DNA of 64,000 nt from Pinus tabuliformis (lineage: Eukaryota; Streptophyta; Pinopsida; Pinales; Pinaceae), in the NCBI GenBank assembly GCA_031772625.1, contig CM062804.1:281126598-281190597 (forward strand), in the 5' to 3' direction. The number at the start of each line of letters is the position of its first letter. Within the stretch, counting starts at the first letter, position 1. Of the stretch, positions 47,210 to 57,883 are shown piece by piece. The position numbers and the translations under genes are program-made. Under the pieces are notes generated by a model, which was not told where the DNA came from, ran no database searches, and saw only the letters and a list, made by a program, of their open reading frames with translations.

Positions 47210-48078
47210 ACGTCCCTCCACCCATCACTCATCCCTCCAAATTCAGGCCCAGTTCTGTATTGCCCGGAGGTGGCGTTATATTATCATAATACCACTGATT
47301 TCACGACCTTGAAAAAGGTTTGATTAGATGATCACAGTGTTCTTTTACATAAACCCTAAAATTGTTTCTCAATAGTTTCAACGCAGTAAAATTGTAAACA
47401 CTCTGAACTCTGAAAGTTTTGCAGAAATTCGACACCATGCTGGCTCCTCTGAGTTTCATAAAAGGTTCGAATTGTGACATTGACATATCATATTTCGCTT
47501 TTCTTAACCGTGTACATAGGGAAGAGATCTCGGCCAGAGCCACTGGAATGTGGGATGCTCCTCATCCCTGGCTAAATCTCTTCATACCGAAATCTCAAAT
47601 CTCACGTTTCGATAGCAAGGTTTTGAAAGGAATTCTTAAACATGGCATAGGAGGACCCATCCTCCTATATCCTCTGAACAGAAACAAGTAAATATGCATA
47701 TCTCCCTCTTCCACCCTGTGATTAACTTGTTAACAATACTAATCCAAAATATGTTGTTATCTTTGCAGGTGGGATTCTCGAATGTCTACAGCTGTGCCTG
47801 ATGAAGAGATCTTCTACTTGGTGGGAATTCTACGTTTTATTCATCCAAATTCACCAGGTGCTAATTCCATAGAGAGCATATTCGCAGAGAATGTGGAGAT
47901 TCTTGGAATATGCGTAAGGGAGGGCATTGAAATGATACAATATCTTACTCATTACAAAACGAATGGAGAGTGGAAGAAACATTTCGGTAAGAAGTGGGAC
48001 CAATTCGTGGAGAGGAAACGCAAGTTCGATCCTCGAGCGATTCTTGCTCCAGGCCAAACAATCTTTTCCAGATCTTGA
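47210..48078 (+). pseudogene. CKX (fragment): Cytokinin dehydrogenase 3' gene fragment (last three exons)
   Basis: Exon 3 tail (about 47210-47317) has GPVLYCPEVALYYHN. Intron (47318-47424) is GT-AG. The next exon (47425-47687) has FLNRVHREEISARATGMWDA, PHPWLNLFIPKS and GGPILLYPLNRNK. Intron (47688-47768) is GT-AG. The last exon (47769-48078) has DEEIFYLVGILRF, KKHFGKKWDQFVERK, FDPRAILAPGQTIF and stop TGA. These are the C-terminal blocks of cytokinin oxidase/dehydrogenase, a flavoenzyme degrading cytokinins; GMWDAPHPWLNLF suggests a CKX7-like member (from memory). Phases match across both introns and no stop occurs. The FAD-binding N-terminal half (covalent histidine, GHS) is absent, so no enzyme results. 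It lies antisense within the copia element. Confidence 0.9.
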
Positions 48079-48650
48079 CTAGCGCTAGCGCTAGTTACTA
48101 CAGTGAAAAAACGCTACTGGTAAATATATATAGTCCAAAGATATAATGGGACCCCGAATTCTATCCCTCAATTATATTGGAAAACTAGTGTGAATGGAAG
48201 TTTGCAAAAGATTTTTCCTTTCATGGATATACTCTTCAGCACCATTTACTTTCCAAACATGACTGAATTTTTGGTCGGGCAAATTGAAAAAGTTGCTGAC
48301 ACTTCTATTCAGGACCGAATTACTGGTCCAACATAGACGGAATTTTTCCTGTTGGGCAAGTTGAAATATGATTGCAGACACTTTCGCTATTTTTAAAATA
48401 AAGATTATCTGTTGGATTCCGAGTTTCCCATGAATCTATAAAGTGTTATATTCATATTTGTATTAAACATGACTTGATATAAGTAAAAAATAGTTTCCGA
48501 GATAACTTTATATGTTTTCTATTCGTTTCAGGCATGCATCCGAAATTTTGCGCAAACCGTGGGTCGAATATATGATTCTAATGGTTGCGCAATCTTCATA
48601 AATAAATTTTCTAATGCTATTCGAATCGCACACCAAGGCAGAAGTAAATT
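48079..48650. other. CKX downstream flank / copia leader
   Basis: Begins with a 16-bp palindrome CTAGCGCTAGCGCTAG (48079-48094) right after the CKX stop. The rest is non-coding AT-rich DNA with AAAATAAAG near 48397, probably the CKX 3' flank captured with the exons, running to the copia PBS at 48651. Confidence 0.45.
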
Positions 48651-48665
48651 CAGGCTCTGATACCA
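48651..48665 (-). other. Copia primer binding site (initiator tRNA-Met type)
   Basis: Minus strand reads TGGTATCAGAGCCTG, two bases after the LTR end. This is the common plant copia PBS complementary to the 3' end of initiator tRNA-Met, and it fixes the element orientation as minus. Confidence 0.92.
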
Positions 48666-48667
48666 AC

Positions 48668-49193
48668 TGTTAGACATTCTACCAATTCAGCAATGATTCT
48701 GCATGCGGAATAAACTCAAAGAATCATTAAACCTTATTGCCCAGGGATACGAGTTACCTCCAGCCATTGGTGATGTATTGATGCAGGCCACAGTCCACAA
48801 GCTTTTCCTTCAGCACTCCAGCTTCTCCTTCAGCACTCCAGCTTCTGTCCAAACAAAAGAACACAAAATTCTGAAGGCACTTCCGAGCTCTGCTATCTCA
48901 GCTAGATGGTGTAGAACTGAAGGGGGTTGAGATATGAGCTTGGGGACCAACAGAGAAACATATAGCTAAGCTTCCATCAAGCTTCTAAATGCCATGTGTT
49001 AGAAAAACCGCAAATCAAGGTAGAGATGAGATCAAAGTAATGGACCACTTTAGTAGCTCCCATTTATTAATTTAGTAATTGCAGTTGATTTTCTTAACTT
49101 AAGGAAACTACTGCAGTTGGTTTCCATAAGTTAAGAAAAGCTGCAACTCCATAAATCAAGGCAGCTTTTGTGTTAAATTAATGGAGCTTAACA
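48668..49193 (-). repeat. Copia 5' LTR
   Basis: 526 bp, partner of 43064-43589; differences seen by eye include A/C in ATGATT[A/C]TGC, T/G in CCA[T/G]CTTC, A/G in AACT[A/G]AAGG, T/G in CAGA[T/G]AAAC, T/C in AATG[C]TATG/CCATG and A/G in AACC[A/G]CAAA. Its outer end abuts the TSD GTTAC and WOX exon 3. Confidence 0.95.
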
Positions 49194-50021
49194 GTTACTT
49201 CTGCGAGGGTCTGTAAAATGGTGCAGCCATCCATCTTTTCTATGGGCTTCTTTGTTCCCCATATTGTATGTGAAATGATCGGGTTCTGAGAACGTTTCGA
49301 CCCCAACAGATTGCAAATGTTTTTTCGATGACAAATCAATAGGTATGAGCTTTTGTGTTGGCTGATTCTGGTGAATTTGTGGTTTCCTGGACCATAATCT
49401 AAAATACGTGGATAATGAATCAGAGAGCGAAAAACATATGTGAAACCTAGATTTAACAATAAAAAAAGGGAAGAGAATAACAAGCTGCACATTAGATTGT
49501 CGCTACCTGAGGTGAGAACTGGGCCATATGCTTTGTATAATCCACGATCATGCCATCAGCTGAACATAGACAAACATGGCTACAGTGTAAGTAAGCAACT
49601 AAAAATGGAAACGCTTAAGACTGTTTAAAAAACAAAGTAACTATAGTTTACCCTTAGTTGGAGGAGAACAGGTTTCGCCCTCCAAGCTTTTCACAGTATC
49701 TTTTTCATTCAGAACCTGACGCATTGATTCAAATCGAGATCACTGCGTCGGACAGGTCTTCAATTTCTGTTTCCTCTTGCTGCGTGCTTGAGTATTCTGA
49801 AACCAATAAAACACATTTTTTGCTTCTACTTTACCGTGTTGCTTGAGTAGAGTAGTAATCTCATTTATTCGAGAGCGACTAGGGTTACGATGCCCTTGTC
49901 TGAAGAGGTCTTCCAAAATCTCTTTATGTCTTTTTGTGGGCTTCCAACGGGACCATGTAATCTCTAATTCCTTCCTTTCCACGGAACCTACTGATTCTGG
50001 AGAGCTGACGTGGCGTGGCAT

Positions 50022-50618
50022 GGCAGGTAATACAGATTTTTGTCTGTGGCGAAGGCCGCGTTCAGCTATGGCGCAATTCCTCCAAGTTTAACTGGGCAAC
50101 CAAGAACACCTACTTCAGAGAAAACGGATACCAAACGCAAAAATACAACGAATTTCAAGTGTCATAAATAACTCTCGAGTGGGAAGGAAAAAGATCGCGT
50201 GATGTCGATTGGGAAAAAGGATCGCATGATGTTGATTGAGAAAATAATCGATCGAAATACTGCAAGAAATATCTGACATTGGTTGCATGCACTACATGGA
50301 ATAGAAATCTACAGAATTGATAAAGAAAAGGAGAAATTGATTGAATATCAAGCCCAAATTAGAGCATCATTGGTAGAAATAGAATATCCATTAACAAAAT
50401 ATAGAGACCTGGAAAAGTGTTTTCAATTTTTATGAGAAGGAATGTGTCTTCAAAGAAGAAATCATTATATTAAGAACCTAGATAGAAGAAGGAAGGAGAG
50501 TTGAAGAGGGAATGAGGAAGAAATACAGAGAAAAGTGTTGAAAATGCAATAAGAAAATATCAGTTTGAATTTTCCTTGGTCAAACTAGAGAAAATTAGAA
50601 TTTCTACATCAACATAAA
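50022..50618. other. WOX 5' flank, unit C
   Basis: Positions 50022-50245 match A 2100-2345 and would be the proximal promoter and leader of the WOX gene; no TATA box is obvious. From about 50246 homology to unit A ends and unrecognised AT-rich DNA begins. Confidence 0.5.
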
Positions 50619-51960
50619 TATTGGAGGTAGTTAACTAAGGTGACATGGCACTTGTCACTCAATTAACACAGTTAATTCCATTTGGGGAAGCTTCAATCCA
50701 GTTTAATATTGTTGATTGCTAATTTGTAGCAACTCGTTTTAGTTAATTTGAGTTATTGTCAGTTAAACTAGTTCTAACTGCCAGATGAACTAGTGGAGGT
50801 CAAGCTGTGGAAGTGGAACTTCAACCACACTCAATGATCAACCAACTAACCGATCAATCAACCCAAACTATTTTTTTCATGTAGAGAATTCGAGTTACCT
50901 ATTTGAGATGAAGATTCCAAGGTAGTGTACTATCACTTGTAGCATATTCCAATGTGTACAGGTGGTGCATGCAATCAGAGGAAGGACCTAGAGGAATTCC
51001 GTAATTCAATAGTGGGAAATTCCTTAATAATAGGGGCCAATCTCCTCGAGAAAAATTGAAAAGAAATAGGAGCTTGTAGGGCTTGAAAATTGGCTAAGTG
51101 GTGGCCAGACTCGGACAATCAGGAAGAGGGATAGACTATACACTTGTAGGGTGTGCTCAAGGTTGAGCAAGCATATGTATTTAATCTCTATTCTCTAATT
51201 AATGTAATACATATATGAAGGGGTTTCGAGCAATTTCTTTCCCCTAGGTAAATCTTTGTCGATGTGTGAAGTTTCCTTTTGCATGTTTATGATTTTTGTT
51301 CTATATGGTGAATAAACTTCCACACAACAGTAGAGTAGCTTCAAATCTTTTGATTTAGTAAATTTCATCAACACTTTTAGATCTACACATTAATTTCTAC
51401 ATGGCATCAAAGTTGAATTGACTATAGAGAAGATATTTCAAAGTTGTTATTGCAGGAGGATTGGATTTTCAGGATCAATTAATCAAAACTAGAAGGATAG
51501 ATTTCTATGGACTAAGGCTCGAGTGTGTCTATGAGGGAAGCTCAAATTATGTTTCTTGGAAGGACCACATGGAGGCAGTGTTGGAAGATAATGGGTTGAA
51601 GGAATTCATTGATAGTGATTGGTGAGCCCTAGTATTGCACCAAGAATGTTACAACTCCCAAGGGCTCCTCAACTCAAATTATCAACATGGGGTTCGTACA
51701 AACTTAGAGGTGACAATGTTATATGCACATTAGTTTGGATTCTACTCATGCACTCTCATTCATGACATTAGATCAAAGTTCTTAGAGACCATTCCTCCTA
51801 TTGAACTATACTGAAAGCTTGCTGATGAAAGTACATTTGAAAACTAATTGTAGCTATGAAATTGGAAATACCATTTGCTCAACTTGAAGATGCTAATTAA
51901 TCATTTCATGAAAGGACAAGGGATAATATACTTGCGGAAAGAAAGCTACTCTATCTTGTA
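50619..51960 (+). mobile_element. Truncated, decayed copia element (LTR, PBS, gag start)
   Basis: Candidate LTR from about 50619 (TATTGGAGGTAGTTAACT, a copia-like start with TG changed to TA) to CA at about 51401, followed by TGGCATCAAAG, a degenerate form of the tRNA-Met PBS TGGTATCAGAGC. The internal part at about 51530-51625 reads SSNYVSWKDHMEAVLEDNGL, matching copia Gag starts (xNYxxWxxxMxAxLxDNxL). No second LTR was found to 53765. LTR start is uncertain. Confidence 0.6.
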
Positions 51961-53765
51961 TAATTCATCAAACTAGCAACGTAATTCCATGTATCATCTA
52001 CCTATTTCAAATTTGCTTGAAAATCAAAAACCTAACTTGCATCATACTTGTGATTGAAAATAGCTAATTCTACTATGTTTTGCAGTGAGGAAAAGGAATG
52101 GTTGGAGTGGTCTAGGAGCAACCCTTGATCATCAAATCACAACTTGGGGTCATTTTTCATCTTGAATGAGCTAACATTGAAGTGGGGGTCTTGTATTGCT
52201 ACAGGAGGGCTTGTAATGCTATAGGAGGAGTTCCAAGAGGCTTTTTATAGTGAAAATGATGTCTTGATGGAATGAAGAGGTGGATGGATGTTACGGAGAG
52301 TAAAGGAAGTTTGGGTTGAGCCCCCTAGCCAATCCCAATACCTCTCAGAGGTTTTTCTTGCACCAAGATGAATGCTCACGGTGTCCTAAGTTTACTAGAC
52401 AAAGTGACTAAGGAAATAGAGTTTTTGAACGTAATTGAGGGGTTAAGAGAGAAGATTGAGGAGTCCACGAAGGAGGTGGAATAGGTGCCCCCCTTGCTAA
52501 TCAACACAGCCCTGCAACCAGCCACATTCATACATCCATTGATCATTAACAAAGTGATATAAACTGTGATGGAAAAGATGAGTTGAATTTAAATAACATC
52601 TATTTTATGCCATAACACTACTCTAATCAATAAACTGACTTCTAAGATACATAAACAAAATGTGAAGAAGAACAACTAACATTCATCTATTTCTAAGAAA
52701 TCATAAACACAATACCTTTTTACTGAGATTATGAATCCTTCCAACCATTCTACCAGAAGAGAGGTGATGTAGAAGATAGAAATCACAGGCTTTTATAGCT
52801 TAACCTCTACTGAAATGAAAGAAACTATGAAATGATTGGAATCAAGAACAAAACACGAGTACAAAATAGGGACCAAAGTCTCTAGTTTGGTCTCAAACCT
52901 AAGTGTCTCAGCCCTCTGAAACTAACTCAAGGGAAACTTAATAACCAACTTCTCATTATCATAAAGTAAAAGTCTCATACATCACATAAAAGTTTAAAAT
53001 GACAATGTCAAGTTCTAAGAGAAATAACTACACGTATATGAACTAAAACTTTGAATCCTAATGATCTTTTCATATTGTTTATTTATACAAAAGGGTAGTT
53101 GATAGAATCTCCCTTAAAAATGAGAGCGATTCCCTCCTTGATCTAGGAAATGGTGGAACTATTCCCTTTTGAGCTTCACTTGTACTAGGATTTACTCAAT
53201 TTCCATTGAATTTTAACTAGTGAGAGAGGATGGTGTGATCCCAAGCTGAGTTAGGCAGCTAACGAGGTGGACAAACCCCCTAGATTCTCTCTCGGTTGTC
53301 CATCAAGACCCTACATATAAATTTCCTTAAAAATTCTTCTTTTTCCTATAATTAGACCACATTATGCCACATACTATGACAAACACCTTTTACTCTTCTT
53401 CGTAAGCATAATATAACAAAAAAATTGAATTAATGTGAGAAAAGGATAGTTTTAAGGCTGGAGGATGGCAGGATGATCTTCAAAATATACCTATTGATGG
53501 GACTCATCATGAACCCCCTGTTCAAGGTGTTTCTCATTCTTAAATAGAGTGTAGCCTTATAATATTAGCAATTTCCCCTAAAGGTGGAAAGGTAAACCCA
53601 AGGAATTGAGCATGCCTATGATTTTACTGCAAAAATGTTGCAACAAAGGAAAGATAACAAACTAAAGGGTGGAGGATGGAGGGGAGAAAATGTGCTCATG
53701 CTTGCAATAGTCTCACACTTGTGTCGACAGTTGTCCAACAAATGTTGCCCAAACGACCTCACTAA
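51961..53765. other. Unrecognised DNA, unit C only
   Basis: About 1.8 kb with no convincing ORF, RNA gene or TE signature on either strand. A short near-duplication (TGCTACAGGAGGGCTTGTAA then TGCTATAGGAGGAG) lies near 52196-52230. It could belong to the truncated copia element or be independent insertion. Confidence 0.4.
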
Positions 53766-54419
53766 ATCATTTTTTTCCAATCATACCACTATGTCAAAAT
53801 ATTATATGCATATTATATCCAAGCTATAACATGCAAGGTAATGAGAAGAAACTTTACTATGGGTCCTCGTGGGCACTAATGCACCAAAAATGTATTTGCA
53901 CACAGGAAATGACTAAAGTCAGTGTGTATTGATAATGAGATTAAATAAATAACATCTTTCACTAGAGTGACCTTCAGATTCCATGATATTCTGCAATGAC
54001 CGTAAAGAAGGGGGTTTGTTTTAAAATTTGGAGTCATTTTCCTCGAGCCATTAATTCCATTTTTAAATTTAAATTTAAATTTCATCTAGTAAATATTTGT
54101 TGGAATTGAAAATTTATGTGGTGTAGTTTACACAATCCATTTGTCCAAGTAAACTTTCAAGGCATTGAATCCATTTATGCATTCAAAAATATAGTTTTAA
54201 AAATAAAAAGTTACACATGTTATATGCATATATGTAACTAATATAGATCCATTTTGAAGTGGATTAAATCTCTTGAGGTGCATATGTTTTTTAAGTTTTT
54301 CACTCTAAAAGAGGTCCCATAGGCTATCTTTAGCATTGTGGACATTAAAATTTTATTTCTTTCTTTCTCATACATCAATTTAATATATAATTTAGCTATA
54401 ATATTAAAATTAAATTATT
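53766..54419. other. AT-rich spacer before LINE, unit C
   Basis: Resumes homology to unit A at A 2808 (AATCATACCACTATGTCAAA) and runs to the LINE start. Non-coding, with the AAATTTAAATTTAAATTT run near 54064. Confidence 0.65.
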
Positions 54420-56832
54420 GGGTGGAATTCTCCTAGCATCAATAGGTGATTGGAGGATGGTAGCTAGGGTTATAAGGGATTCATGCCAAGGCTACCTCAA
54501 GAGGAGGTCCTAGCTGCCTACATGGACTTCGTGGTATCTCCCCTAGCAAAAAAGGATGGTACGCGATAGGAAAATGGTGGGGGGGTAAACTACATCGAAG
54601 TATCTGCATTCTCCCTAGGAAGAAGGAGTCAGCTAGAAGCTTAGGTGATCTTGGAAGTTAGTAGCACGAGCCTAGTGTAGTAGGTAACAACTGCGGTGTT
54701 TTACTCGCATATTGGTTTGCATTCTTCTACAAGCTAGCGGAGATGGTCAGCCTAAGGGATTGTGCTATGGGGGAATGAACGACTAGGATCATGCTTGGTA
54801 TCAAGAAATTAGGCTAACGAAGTGGATTCATCTCAAAGGATTGAGAGAGTGGTGACATGGAATTTAGTCCCTCAGACAAGGGAGGAGGAGACCCAAATAG
54901 CATGAAAAAATCCAGCTCCATTGGAGGGTGTACATGAGGCCATTAATGATGAGTGGAAGTCACTAGAGAGATATGAATATCCATGGAAATCAAGGGAGTG
55001 AAGTGACGGTGAATGCATACAAGAAAAGAAGGGAAATGGGCCTCAGGAAGAATGAGAGTCGACCTCTTGGTGATGAGAACGAGGGGCACAGCTCGCGGAT
55101 CCAAAGTGGAAGGGGTATCAGCCGATTTAATGGAATTATTCACGCAGTCAGTATCGGTAGAGTAGATATTAGATAGGATTTTTGAAGATCTGGAATATGT
55201 GGGTGAAGAGCAAGAAAACTCAGCATCAGGGGAGGGAAGAAATGGCCAAACCAAAGGAGAAAAACGAAAAAGGGGAAAGTAATAAGAAAGATTCAGAATG
55301 TCCCAAACTAGTTCTTGGAGTTGATATTCAGTTGGATAAGGCCATGGAAGCCTCAGAGTTGATCTTAGTTGGGAGAGCCAAAGGAAGATGTTATTTGGCT
55401 CCATATATACTTGAATGCATTGACAAGGAATGGAAAGGAGCACTAGAGGCCCAGGTAGAAGTGACTATATTAGCTAGAGGTCAGTGCATCGTTCGCTTCA
55501 GCAAAGGTGAGATGTTTGAATGGGTGCTCGAGTGAAAATAGTGTTTCGTCATTTCTCCCATATTTTTTAAAAAATGGACACCATTATTTGATGTGTAAAG
55601 GGAAAAAATGGAGCAGATTTTGGTCTGGGTATGACTCTCGACACTGCCTTCTTATTTATGGACAAAGGATGTATTGAGGGCCATCGAGAATGACTTAGGA
55701 AAATTCCTGGAAGAAAACATGACATTTTTGGAAACAAATAATAGAATTATGGCTCGCTTAAGGGTAAAATTGAAGCCAAGGGAGGGTTTAGTGGAAAAAA
55801 TCAAATTCCAGATCTAGGGGTATACACATTCTCATATAATTGATTATGAAGAATTTTCTTTCTGATGCCACTATTGTCATAAACATGGTCATCTGGCAAG
55901 GTATTCTCCATTGGGATTTTGTAGGAGAAGGTGTGAGAAGAAAAATTAGAGGACTGATGAGTAGGGGACAATGGAGGGGGAGGAAGCAAGACAAGTAGTG
56001 ATTAAGGGTGTTTAGAGGAATCTTGATCCATATGAAATGGAGATTGAGGAAACGATGCCTAGTCTTCAAGGGAATCAAGATAGGTCGGGAAGCGAGCAAC
56101 ATTAAGAGGCTCAAAACAAAGTAATACATACTGAACCAACGTCTCAGCTAGTTGGTATTCCTTTACCCTCCATTATCTCTGAATCTGAATCAGTGATTTC
56201 TTTTTATTACATTGTATCATGGCTTGGTCCCTCTAGGCATTTATTATCCTCTATGAATTCCAAGTGTTAAATATCCAATTTGTTGGATAGAATCATCACT
56301 TCAATCCTTGTCCTTATCCTCGAGGTTCCCTCCTCCTTTGTGTTTCGCAACCAACTACTTGTGCCCTCACTTTCGACGGGACCTCACTATAACCTTCCAC
56401 CTAGGGACAAAAAATAACTCATGCCTAACTCCATGGGTGGGTTGGGGAGTCCTCGGGAGCCCTCTGTGCCCCAAAAATCTAGAGGTAGAAAATCAAATCT
56501 CTCAAAAGCCCAGTTGAAATCCAAGTTGGACATAGCATATGGGAAACAACTTTCTTTACAAGGGGAACTTAGAGAAGAGCAGTCCCTTGAGGTGGTTTAT
56601 AAATTATCATCCCTTCCTTCAATTGTAAAGGTTTTTATAGCAGCCGTAAAAGGCTAGCCCTTATGGAATTATTCAAATATCCTTGTCAGAATATTATTTT
56701 TTCATAAGAAGCCCTAGGGGATGGAGATGTGCTGAAGGAATATATATGCAAAAGGATGCCTAGATGGTCATTTGTGACCTTGGGTACCAAAGGAAGATCG
56801 AGGGGGCTTGTGGTGGGAAGAAATGACAAAAA
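54420..56832 (+). mobile_element. LINE 5' half, unit C
   Basis: As in units A and B but with about 360 bp removed at 54765 (GATTGTG joined to CTATGGGGGAATGAA). ORF1 remnant at 54973-55535 keeps the DUF4283-like block (ILARGQCIVRFSKGEMFEWVLE); zinc-knuckle region near 55860. The endonuclease N-terminal part runs into the gypsy insertion at 56838. Confidence 0.78.
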
Positions 56833-56837
56833 AATAA

Positions 56838-57798
56838 CGTTGGGTGTGGGATCCCCCAAGGGAATTTTTGGGGCTTAGAGCCCAGATTTTGGTCACAAAT
56901 TCTAACTTCGATGTAAATACTCCACATTTTGTGGGCGTGAAGTGCATAGCTTGTAAATGAGTCATAGTGTTGTCCAACCTTAATTTTGTAATGTAATGTC
57001 GACTATATAGATCTACCCATGGTCTGCAGACCATGGGATTGTATAAATAGAGCAAGGCTTTAACTCTAAATCAATAATGGAAAAAATAAGAAAAACCTAA
57101 GGATGAATAGTTGAGTTGTATCTAGAGCGTAAAGCCTAGTTTGAGTCGTAGAGTAGGAGAAGGCTCTGCAATTGAGTGCACAGAGGCCTAGTAGTTCGTA
57201 GCTAAGTGCGTGGACCCCTACAACTGAATGCGCAGGGCGAGTCGAGTTTCTAATAGTTGAAAGCATTAATAAAGAGAAGTTTTATACCATTCCTGAGTAT
57301 TTATTTTCTATTTTCTGCATTGAATGCATTGGGTATGAATTGCATTTCTACTATTTATATGATGCGCGAACGTATGTGACTGTGTTAATTCAGTGAATGT
57401 GAGATAAAGTATTTATTTACGCGAAGTTAACTAAGATCTTTAAGAAGATAAGTAAGATCCACGGTATAGTTTGGGGAAATAGCGCAGATCGCTGCCATAG
57501 TAGCGCGAAAGCACCTCAGCCCCTGGTTAGGGCTGCGCAAAGGTGATTATAATAGATCACGAAGGTCTCGCAGGTCAGCACAATGCACGAAGTGACCTGC
57601 ACATAGTTAGGCACAGTTGGACTAAATTGACACCTCAGACATCTCGAGGGTGTGGAAACTTGGTTCCAACATCCCCCAATACTACTTCGGGTGAGACTTC
57701 AGTCCACACCCCATGGGCTCATGGCGAAAGGGCTAGTAGTGTAGGGATTTTTTTGGCTAAATAACTTTGAACCTGGGTCAGGCCCCATCAAGCCAACA
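56838..57798 (+). repeat. 5' LTR, Ty3/gypsy element, unit C
   Basis: About 961 bp, retaining the 22-bp palindrome (57016-57037) and the TATA box GTATAAATAG (57041-57050). Very close to the unit A 5' LTR. The outermost TG reads CG, which would damage integrase recognition. Confidence 0.92.
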
Positions 57799-57883
57799 AA
57801 TGGTTCCATTGTCGGGACTGAATCTGCATGAGATATGTCTGATGTCATATCATTGGAATCCAACTAAGGAAATTTAAGGCTGG

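Larger units (their letters stand above)
43059..49198 (-). mobile_element. Ty1/copia LTR retrotransposon carrying a CKX fragment
   Basis: LTRs of 526 bp at 43064-43589 and 48668-49193, flanked by identical GTTAC at 43059-43063 and 49194-49198. On the minus strand the order is 5' LTR (49193-48668), PBS complementary to initiator tRNA-Met (48665-48651), a CKX gene piece in antisense, AT-rich DNA, a 111-bp tandem array, pol remnants, PPT (AAGTGGGAGAA, 43600-43590) and 3' LTR. The two LTRs differ by about six substitutions by eye, so insertion is fairly recent. Gag core, integrase and the N-terminal half of RT are missing, so it must have moved in trans. It sits in exon 3 of the WOX gene in the same transcriptional direction. 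Confidence 0.93.
42876..50021 (-). pseudogene. WOX (subtype uncertain): WUSCHEL-related homeobox gene, disrupted by a copia insertion (unit C)
   Basis: Three-exon model on the minus strand. Exon 1 (50021-49652) starts MPRHVSSPES and carries the homeodomain (SRWKPTK ... KNVFYWFQN ... RSKRKQK). Intron 1 (49651-49580) and intron 2 (49506-49399) have GT-AG ends. Exon 2 is 49579-49507. Exon 3 (49398-49194, resuming 43058-42876) ends with LLELFPLHPDGE, a WUS-box-like motif of the WUS clade. Removing the copia element and one TSD copy gives 831 nt, exactly 277 codons with phases that agree. Two in-frame TGA codons, at 49742-49740 in exon 1 and inside exon 2, break it as well. WOX proteins are nuclear transcription factors controlling stem-cell and meristem fate; the WUS box recruits co-repressors. 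Clade rests on the WUS box; exact orthology unknown. Confidence 0.85.

Noticed and set aside
47210..48078. A functional cytokinin dehydrogenase gene
   Set aside because: Only the C-terminal part (about 225 residues) is present; the FAD-binding half and promoter are absent and the piece lies inside a retroelement.
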